From positions 2,480,001 through 2,544,000 of the forward strand of contig LR782234.1 in the NCBI GenBank assembly GCA_902825215.1: DNA of 64,000 nucleotides, read 5' to 3'. This DNA is from Pseudomonas fluorescens. GTDB lineage: Bacteria; Pseudomonadota; Gammaproteobacteria; Pseudomonadales; Pseudomonadaceae. The translations under genes were made by a program, and so were the position numbers. The notes under the pieces are model-generated. The model saw only the letters and a list, made by a program, of their open reading frames with translations, had not been told where the DNA came from and made no database searches. Positions 1 to 9,900 of the stretch are shown in pieces (the first letter of the stretch is position 1; each line of letters opens with the position of its first letter).

Positions 1-951
1 CCGCTTGGCCTGGCCGATCAGTTGAGCCTGCGCGGCGGCCACGATGCGATGAGTGACCATCAGCACACCTCCAATAACGCCATGCTCAATTACAACCTGC
101 CGTGGGGCTGGTGGACGTTCAGCTACACCTACAGCCAGAGCGAATACCGTTCGCAGATCGCCGCCAACGGCTACAACTTCAAGCAGACCGGCGATAGCGA
201 AAACCATCAGTTGCGCGCCGAGCGGGTGATCCATCGCGACTCGGTCAGCAAGACCTCCCTCAGCGCCGGCCTGTCGTACCTGCGCACCAACAACTTCATT
301 GAAGACAGCAAGCTCAAGCTGAGCAGCAACCGCATCAGCGAAGCGCAGTTTGGTTTCAACCACGGTCGCCGCGTCGGCAGTGCCTTCGTCAATTTTGACG
401 CCGGCATGCAGGAAGGCATTGGCGCCTTCGATGCGCAGGGCAGCCACGATCCCGGCCCCGGCGAACCCGAAGCGCGCTACCGCAAATACAGCGCAACCCT
501 GAGCTACTTGCAGCCGTTCAAGCTGTGGGGCGAGTCGTTCAGCTTCAGCAGCCTGATGACCGGCCAACGCAGCGAAGACGTGCTGTTCAGTTCGCAGCGC
601 ACCAGCCTCGGCGGATCGTCATCGATCCGTGGCTACAAGGACCAGTCGCTGTCCGGCGACAGCGGTGGCTACTGGCGCAACGACCTGCGCTGGAGCCGTC
701 CGGTAAACGCTGAGTGGCTGCAGCCAGTGTTTGCCGAATACGGCGCCAGCCTCGGTTACGACCAGGGTGTGATTGCCAATGATCGCTATAACGGCGATCA
801 GCATGGGCGCATGTCGAGCAACTCGCTGGAGCTGTTCGCCCGCGGCCAGCACGTCGCCGCCAGCGTGACCTTTGCACATTCCCTGGAACGACCGGACGCG
901 CTACCCGAGCGTGAAGCACCGATCTATTTCCGCCTCGACTTTTTCATCTGA
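1..951 (+). CDS. TpsB outer-membrane transporter, C-terminal part (ShlB/FhaC/CdiB-like)
   Basis: This is the 3' part of a two-partner secretion transporter; the reading frame is open from the first base, so the N-terminal plug and POTRA domains lie outside the window. The visible 316 residues alternate polar and aromatic residues as expected for a 16-strand barrel, include the segment SSIRGYKDQSLSGDSGGYWR typical of the FhaC/ShlB barrel (the RGY-type motif of loop L6), and end in ...FRLDFFI with a terminal hydrophobic/aromatic stretch. The family exports one TpsA exoprotein across the outer membrane. The partner starts 26 bp downstream on the same strand, so the pair is very likely co-transcribed. 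The family call is firm; calling it CdiB rather than FhaC-like rests on the toxin/immunity context. Confidence 0.9.
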   Translation, partial: PLGLADQLSLRGGHDAMSDHQHTSNNAMLNYNLPWGWWTFSYTYSQSEYRSQIAANGYNFKQTGDSENHQLRAERVIHRDSVSKTSLSAGLSYLRTNNFIEDSKLKLSSNRISEAQFGFNHGRRVGSAFVNFDAGMQEGIGAFDAQGSHDPGPGEPEARYRKYSATLSYLQPFKLWGESFSFSSLMTGQRSEDVLFSSQRTSLGGSSSIRGYKDQSLSGDSGGYWRNDLRWSRPVNAEWLQPVFAEYGASLGYDQGVIANDRYNGDQHGRMSSNSLELFARGQHVAASVTFAHSLERPDALPEREAPIYFRLDFFI

Positions 952-977
952 TAACGACTTTCTAGAGAACCGCCCAC

Positions 978-3900
978 ATGGACGTCCGTCACCCCGTCTC
1001 GCCCGCCGATCAGCCCCGCGCAGCCGTAAACCACCAGGAGACGTTCCTTGGCATGCCCAAGCGCGGCCTGGCCTTTCTGCTGGCGAACGTCATGTTCTGG
1101 CAACCGATATGGGCGCAGGCCGACGGCATCGTGGTTGCCAACCCGAACACCACGCTGGATCGCGCCGGCAACGGTGTGCCGATCATCAACATCGCCACAC
1201 CCAATGCCAGCGGTCTGTCGCACAACCAGTTTCATGACTACAACGTCGGCGCGCAGGGCGTCATCCTCAACAACGGTTCTGCACAAACGTCGAACACGCA
1301 ACTGGGCGGGCACGTCATTGGCAACCCGAACCTGAAGAACAGCGGTTCGGCGCAGGCGATTCTCAACGAAGTCATCAGCGGTAACCCGAGCCAGTTGCGC
1401 GGTTACACCGAGGTGGCGGGGCAGTCGGCGCGGGTGATTGTCGCCAACCCGTACGGCATTACCTGCAATGGCTGCGGTTTTATCAACGCACCACGGGTGA
1501 CGCTGACCACTGGTAAACCGGTGCTCGAAAACGGCCGGCTGGACCGGTTCCAGGTCGATCAAGGCACGGTAGCGATTGAAGGCGCGGGCATTAACGCGAG
1601 CAACGTCGATCGCTTCGAGATCATCACCCGCAGCGCGAAAATCAACGCACAGATTCAGGCGCAGAACCTGGCGATTGTTGCCGGTCGCAACGACGTTAAC
1701 GCCGACAGCCTGAATGCCACCGCGCGCGCCGATGACGGCAGCGCCAAACCGCAGCTGGCGATCGACTCCTCGGCACTCGGTGGGATGTATGCCGGGGCGA
1801 TCAAACTGGTCGGCACCGAAGCCGGGGTCGGGGTGAAACTCGACGGCAAGCTGATCGCCAGCGGCGGTGATATCCAGCTCGATGCCAACGGCCAGTTGAG
1901 CCTGGCCGACACCTCGGCCACCGGCGCGGTCAACGTCAAAGCCGCCAGCCTTGACGCAAAAAGTCCGATCTACGCCGGCACCGCGCTGAACGTGCAAACC
2001 CAAGGCAACCTGACCAATCGCCAGACCTTCGCCGCGCGCGACAGCATCAGCCTCAGCGCAGGCGGGCAGTTGACCAACGCTGGCGCCATCGAGGCCGGCG
2101 TCAATCCTGACGGCAGCCGCAATGCCAGTGGCGATCTGAGCCTGAGCGCACGGATCGTTGATAACGCCGGCAAAAGCCTTGCCGCCAGCCGCAACCTGAG
2201 CGTCACCGCCACGCAAGCCCTGAACAACCAGAGCGGCATGCTCAGCGCGAAAAACATCACCGTCACGGGCGGGGTGCTGAACAATCTCAGCGGCCAGGTG
2301 CTCGGTGATCTGGGCCTGTCGATCGATCTGCGCGGTGCGCTGGACAACCGTGACGGCGTGCTCGGTTCGGGCGCTGCGGTGTTCGTCAAAGCCGCGAGTC
2401 TGGATAACCGCCAGGGCGGTGCGCTGGTCAGCGACGGCAGCCTGACGACACGCATCAGCGGCATGCTCGACAACCGCAACAAGGGCGATATCTCGGCCAA
2501 AGGCGCCATCGATGTGCAGGCCGGTACGCTGGATAACCGCGACGGCAAAATCATCGGCAAAAGCACGCTGGCGTTGCGCAGCGATGTGGCCGATAACCGG
2601 GCCGGGGTGATTCAGGCTGATCAGCAGTTGAGCGTGAATGTCGCGCAACTGGATAACCGTGACAAAGGCGTAATCAGCGCCAAGGCCGGCCTGACGTACG
2701 CAGGCACCCGACTGGACAACAGCGGCGGTCTGGTCAGCGCAGCGGGGCCTTTCAGTCTGACGGCCGCCGAGATTCAAAACGCTGCCGGGCGGATTTCCAG
2801 TCAGGGCGACCTGCTGGCGACCATCGGTCTGCTGCAACAGCAGGGCGGTGAACTGGTTGCCCAAGGCAATCTGAACCTCAGCGGTAAAACCCTCGACAAC
2901 CGGAACGGTGGTCTGGTCGGCACCACCAAAGCGCTGACACTGAGTGTTGACGACATCGATAACCGCAGCGGCGAGATCTCCAGCAGCCTGTTGCTGAACG
3001 TCAAAGGCCTGCGCCTGGACAATAGTGATGGCGGCAAAATCCTTGCCGGTACCGATCTCGGTCTGAGCGTCGCCAGACTGATCAACCAGAACAAGGGCTT
3101 GATCTCCGCCGTCAAAGGCGCGGCGACCGTTACTGGCACGACGCTGGACAACAGCGGCGGCACGCTGAGCAGCCTCAATGGCCTGGTGATCACCCTCGAC
3201 GATGCGCTGATCAATGCCGGCATCATCAGCACCGAAGGCGCGCTGAGCGTCACCGCCGCGCGTATCGACAACCGCAGCGGCAGCCTCGGCAGTGCGGGCA
3301 ATCTGCGCCTGACCAGCACCGGCACGTTGCTCAATTCGGGCGGTTCGATCAGCACTGACTCGGCGCTGACCCTCTACAGCGCCAGCCTGGATAACAGCCA
3401 CAAAGGCGTGATCTTCGGCCAGGGCATCAGCCGCGTCGAAACCGGCGCGTTCGACAACAGCGATGGCGGCAAACTCACCAGCGGTGCGGCACTGACGCTC
3501 AAGGCCGGGCAGGTCAACAACGCCAGCGGACGCATCGCCAGCCAGCAGACGCTCGACGTTTCGCTGACCGGGCTGGATCAGCAGGGCGGTGAACTGTTCA
3601 GCAAGTCCGATCTGACCCTCGACCTGCACAATGGCCAGTTGAACAACCAGAACGGCTTGATCAACGCGCCGGGCACGCTGTTGCTGAAAAACCTCAACGG
3701 CGTGAACAACCAGAATGGCGAAATCTCCAGCCAGCAGGCCTTTGCACTCGCCGCGCAAAGTCTCGATAACAGCAACGGCAAACTGCTCAGCCAACAGGGC
3801 CTGACCCTGCGCATTGCAGCGGCCTTGAACAACGTAAAGGGTGTGATTTCCGCTGCCTCGCTGGACAGCCACAGCGCCAGCCTCGACAACGGGCAAGGCC

Positions 3901-6900
3901 TGATCAGCAGCCGTGGCGTGTTGCTTTTGACCGCCGACAACGCTCTGAACAACCAGCTCGGCACGGTCATCGCTGACGGCCAACTGACGGTTACCGCCGA
4001 TGAGCTGATCAACGGCGAAGGCAGCATGGCCGGTAAAGCGGACGTCAGTGTCGAGTCGCGCAGCGTCAACAACCAGAAAGGTCAGTTGATCGCCACCGGT
4101 GTACTCAAACTGGACGCTGATCAACTCGACAACCGGCAGAACGGCCTGCTCGGTTCAAGCCAGAACATGACTTTGACCGTTGCTGATCTGGACAACCGTG
4201 GCGGTGAGATCAGCACCAACGGTGATCTGCACATCAGCGGCACAAAGCTCGACAACAGCGAGGGCGGCAAAATCTTCACCGGCAAGGCGCTGACCCTGAT
4301 CGTCGACGAGGTGATCAATCGCAGCAAAGGCCTGATCGACGCCGGTACATCGCTCGATCTACGCGGGCGCACCCTGGTCAATGGCGGATCGTTGCTCAGT
4401 CAGCACGGCCTGCAATTAACCCTCAGCGGCGCTTTCGATAACAGCCAGGGCAAGGTCAGCAGCGAACAGGCGCTGACGGTCAAAACGGCGCAACTGACCA
4501 ACTCCGGCGGCAGTCTGTCCAGCGCCGGCGATCTGACCGTCAACAGTGACGGCAGCGTCGACAACCAGGGCGGCCAGATCGTTACCGATGGTGCGCTGGT
4601 GCTCAACAGCGCCAGCCTCGACAACCGCTCGCAGGGCACCCTCAGCGCTAAAGGCGCCGTCAGCATCGGCACGGGCGCCTTCGATAACAGCAACGGTCGG
4701 CTCAGTAGCGCCGACACGCTGAACCTGACGGCCGGCCAGGTCACCAACGGCGGTGACGGCAGTATTGGCAGCCAGAATGCTCTGACAGCCTCGGTCACGG
4801 GCTTCGATCAACGCGGCGGCAAACTGTTCAGCAACTCAAGCCTGAGCCTCGATCTGAACCACGGCCAGTTGAACAACATCGGTGGTCTGATCAACGCACC
4901 GGGGACGCTGCTGCTGACCCAGCTCAACGGCGTCAACAACCAGGGCGGCACAATCTCCAGCGCCGAGGCCTTTACGCTTGCTGCGCAAAGTCTCGACAAC
5001 AGCAACGGCAAGCTGCTGAGCAATCAGAGCCTGACCCTGCGTATCGCCGCAGCCCTGAACAACGTGCAAGGCATGATCGGCGCCGCCGCCTTGGATGTGC
5101 AGGCCGCCAGCCTGACCAACAGCGGCGGCAGCGTGGTCAGCCGTGGCGACCTCGACCTGAGCGTCGATGGCTTGTTGCGCAACGATGCCAAAGGGCTGAT
5201 CAGTGCTGCGCAAACACTTGAGATCAGCAGTGGCGAGTTGAACAACCGCGACGACGGGCTGATCAACAGCCAGGGCCAGCTGACGCTGACCGCCACTGAT
5301 CTGGACTCCAGCAATGGCGGCGAAGTCTCCGCCAGTGGCGATATCGATCTGCGCCTGACCTCGATGACCCAGAACGGCGGCCGCCTGCTCGGCGATAAAG
5401 CCGTCACCGTCGACCTGGCCAACGGCAACCTCGACAACCAGAACGGCTGGCTCACCGCCAAAGGTCCGCTGACCCTCAAGCGTCTGCGTGACCTGAACAA
5501 CCAGAGCGGCGAAATCTCCAGCAACCTCGGTTTCGATCTCATCGCCCAAGCGGTCAACAACACCTCGGGCAAAATCATCAGCGGCGAAAAACTGCTGTTG
5601 CGCGGCACCACTCTGATCAACCAGAAAGGCCTGCTGTCGGGCTGGCAAGGCCTCACCGTCAATGGCGACAGCCTGGACAACCGCAACGGCGGCACGCTCT
5701 CGAGCAAGTTCGCCGATGTATCGGTCGATCTCAAAAACGCGCTGCTCAACAGCAACGCCGGCGCCGTGGTCGCGCAGGGCGATCTGAACATCAAGGCCAG
5801 CTCACTCGACAACAGCGACAAAGGCAACCTCAGTAGCGCCGCCGGGCAGACCCTGACGCTCAGCGGCGCGCTGAACAACAACCTCGGTGGCCTGATTTCC
5901 AGTAACGCGGCGCTGGATATCGTCAGCACGGCGTTTTCCAATGCCGGCGGCGCCGTCAATGCCGAGCAGGCGTTCAATGTCACGGCTACGCGCCTCGACA
6001 ACCAGGGCGGACAGATCGCCAGCAATGCGGCGATCACCCTCAACCTGAGCGGTGAGCTGAACAACACCTCCGGCAAACTCGCCGCCGCAGGACCGGTGCT
6101 GATCAAGGGCGTGACCGATCTGCGCAACCAGAACGGCCAGATCGCCAGCCAGAAAAACCTGGAGGTTCGCACCGGTTCGCTGGACAACAGCAACAAGGGC
6201 ACGATCGCTGCCAATGACCGGTTGCAGCTCAGCGCGACTGGCGTCGTCAACAACAGTGGCGACGGTCTGATCTACAGCAAGAACGCCGATGTGCAGCTGA
6301 CGGCGGCCAGCCTGGGCAACGCCAAAGGCTCGATCCAGAGTGAAAGCGCACTGACCCTCGACGTCAGCGGCGACTTCGACAACCAGAGCGGCAAGGTCAT
6401 CGCCCAGAACGGCAATGTCCTGGTCAAAGCGGCCAACATCGATAACCGTGGCGGCACCTTGGCGAGCATCCAAGGCGCATTGGAAGCGCGCACAGTAGGC
6501 GTGCTGCGCAACGGGTTTGATCTGAATAACAATCGTCAGGGCGGGATCATTCAGGCGCAGAGCCTGACCCTCTCGGCACTGGCCGGCCTGAACAACAACG
6601 GCGGGCGGATTTCCGCACAAGCGGCAGACCTTGGCATGACCATGGCGGCGCTGGATAACCGCAGTGGCGTGCTCTATTCCAAAGGTTTGCTGAGCGTCAG
6701 CGGCACCAGCCTGGAAAACGTTAGCGGTCAGATCGCCGCCAACCGCATCGACTTCGGCCTCAGCGGCGCACTGCGCAATGGCGCGGGCGTCATCGAAAGC
6801 ACCACTCAACTGACTGTCAAGGCCGCCAGCGTCGACAACCAGAACGGTCGTCTGCGTTCGCTGGGCAATACCGGTAAGACTCTGTTCCAGATCGGCGGTT

Positions 6901-9900
6901 TGCTCGACAACCGCAACGGCGTGCTGGAAACCGCCAACGTCGACATGACCCTCGCCCTCGGCGGCTTCCTCAATGGCGGCGGGCAACTCAACCACGTCGG
7001 GCGCGGCAAGTTCGACATTTCCACCGCCAACGTCATCGGCGCCGGCGGCAGCATCGTCACCGGTGGCCTGCTGGAACTCAACGCCGATACCTGGAGCAAC
7101 TCCAACGTCATTCAGGCCGGTCGCCTGAACATCAACGTGCGCGAGTTCAGCCAGACCGCCAGCGGCAAACTGCTGGCTTCGGATGCGTTGCGGATCGTGG
7201 GTGGCAACTGGACCAACGATGGCTTGATCGCCAGTGACGGTTCGATCGACATGCGCTTGTCCGGCAACTATGGCGGCAACGGGCGCTTGACCAGCCTGCG
7301 CGACACCTATCTGTCGGCGGCGTCGTTGAACCTCGGCGCCGCCGGCAGTTTTGCCGCAGGTGCGACGTCGACGATCCAGATTGACGGGCAACTGCTAAAT
7401 GCTGGTCGCATCACGTCCGGCGAAGACCTGACTGTCAACGCTGGCAGCCTCGTCAACCATGGCACCCTCGGTGCGGCGCAAAACCTGATCGTCAAGGCGC
7501 CGGTCTTGCTGAACGACCGCGGACTGATTTTCAGCGGCAACGACATGACCCTCAACGTCGGCACGCTGACCAACCAGAGCGGTGATTTCTACGGTCTGGG
7601 CAACGTGGTGATCGCCGGCTACAGCGGCGTCACGCGCGCGGCCGGGGTGTACAACATTTCCGGTTCGATGGAGAGCGGCGGCGGGTTCACGCTGGATGCC
7701 GACGTGTTCGAGAACCGCACCGAAGGGCCAGCGGCGTCGGCTGAGCGCAAGTTGATCTCCGGACTGATCGCGGCCAGTTGCGGTGACTGCGTCGGCGGCA
7801 CGTTCAACAACTTTCTTGCGACTCGCGAGACGTACCAGTTCATCGACACCGATAACAGCGCATCTGCCGTCCTTAACGTCGGCAAGGACTTCGTCTTCCA
7901 CGGCGGTACGTTCCTCAACAGCAAAAGCACCATAGCGGCGGGCGGCGGCATCGACATCACCGCGGTCAGTCTGAAGAACATCGGCACCCAAAGCGGAACC
8001 ATCGAGGTCACCCGTCAGTACAACTTCGAAATGGGCACGGGCACCACGGCGCAGTTCATGGCCAACGTGATCATGCCGTACAACCAGCGCAACAACCCTG
8101 ATTTCCCGTTTGTGTATTACGTGATTGCGCCGGAAGGCCTGATCCGTAAAGCCATCGCTAAAACCGTGGGCAACGGCATCGTCATTGTCGACGCCGAGAC
8201 GGGCGAAAACATAGGTAGCCGCAAGTATGGCCGGGCCATGTCGGGTTACAGCGCCGGCTTCGAAACGTCGACGCCCTCGTTGTACGACCCGAATAACCTG
8301 ATGGCCATACCGACCGAACTGACGCAGTACCAAAAGGGCGACGCGGTTGAAGTGAGCGTCGATGGCGCGGGTGCGCCCGGCACAACCACCGGACGCAACG
8401 CGGTGATTCAGGCCGGTGGCAAGGTCTCGATCAACGCCACCAAAGAAATCGAAAACAGCGTTATCCAGCAGGACTACAGCGCCAGCGGCGGCACCAACAA
8501 AGTCGCCGACACCAGCGTCGGCTACAGCAACACCACCGTGGTGCGCATCAACAGTCAATTGCCGCCGGACCTGGCTCAACAGCAAGTCAATCCGCTGAGT
8601 CTGCCAGGGTTCTCTTTGCCGACGGGTGAGAACGGTTTGTTCCGTTTGAGCGGGCAGGGCAGCAGCGACGCTGTCGCCGGCAACATCGGGCCAGCGCCGA
8701 CCTGGACGGTGAGCACTGAGAAAGTCGATACCCAGGAGCACGCAGTCGCTGCCACCAGCGGTGGACCGCGCAACCTGTTCATCGATGCGCCGGCGGCGGT
8801 CTCCGACAGTACGCGCATGGTCGACACCTTCGACCGCAAACCGAGCCAAACGAAAGCGGCCGCCAGCAGCATCGATACCAACGTTCCGGTGGATTCTGCC
8901 GGGCCGGGCCTGCACGACCGTGACAACGACATGAAGGAGTCGATCAACACGCGTCCGGTCACCCGCGTGACTGGTCTGCCCGACACCCAGGCACCATCCA
9001 GTCCACACAAATACCTGATCGAAACCAACCCGGCACTCACCGACCTCAAGTCGTTCATGAGCTCCGATTACCTGCTCGACAAACTCGGCTATGACCCCGA
9101 CCAGAGCGCCAAGCGCCTCGGTGATGGCCTCTATGAACAACGCCTGATCCAGCAAGCCGTCACCGCGCGCACTGGTCAGGCGTTCCTCGACGGGCAGACC
9201 TCCAACGAGGGCATGTTCAAGTACCTGATGAACAACGCCATCGCCAGCAAGGACGCGCTCAACCTGTCGGTCGGCGTCGGCCTGACGTCGCAGCAAGTCG
9301 CCGCGCTGACCCACGATATCGTCTGGCTCGAAGAACACGAAGTGAACGGCGAAAAAGTGCTGGTGCCGGTGGTGTATCTGGCACAAGCCAATGGCCGCCT
9401 CGGCCCGACCGGGGCACTGATTGCCGGTAACGACGTGACGCTGATCGCCGGGGAAAACCTCGACAACGTCGGCACGCTGAAAGCTACCAACAACCTGTCC
9501 GCTACAGCCGGCAAGGACCTGATCAACAGCGGTTCGATCGAGGCGGGCAATCGTCTCGATCTGCTGGCGACCAACAACATCATCAACAAGGCCGGCGGCA
9601 TCATCACCGGCAAAGACGTCAGCCTGACCACCCGCACCGGCGATGTGATCAACGAACGGACCATCACCTCGATGGACGACCAGTACGGCTCCGTCACTCG
9701 TCATCAGGATTTCGCCGACAACGCAGCACGCATCGAAGCCGTGAATGACCTGACCATCAAAGCGGCGAAGGACATCAACGTCATCGGCGGCGTTCTGAAA
9801 AGCGGCCAGGACATGACGCTGGATGCCGGGCGTGATGTGAATGTGGCGTCGGTGCAGGTCAACGACAGCGTGTCATTGGGCTCGCGGGCAAATGCCAGCG

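Noticed and set aside
924..4124. 1066-codon minus-strand open frame antisense to tpsA
   Set aside because: It mirrors the tpsA repeats in a high-GC region, with a composition typical of shadow frames; the plus-strand frame has all TpsA motifs.
4836..9704. Several long minus-strand frames (for example 5802-7391 and 7395-9704)
   Set aside because: Also antisense shadows of tpsA repeats, no RBS or family motif.
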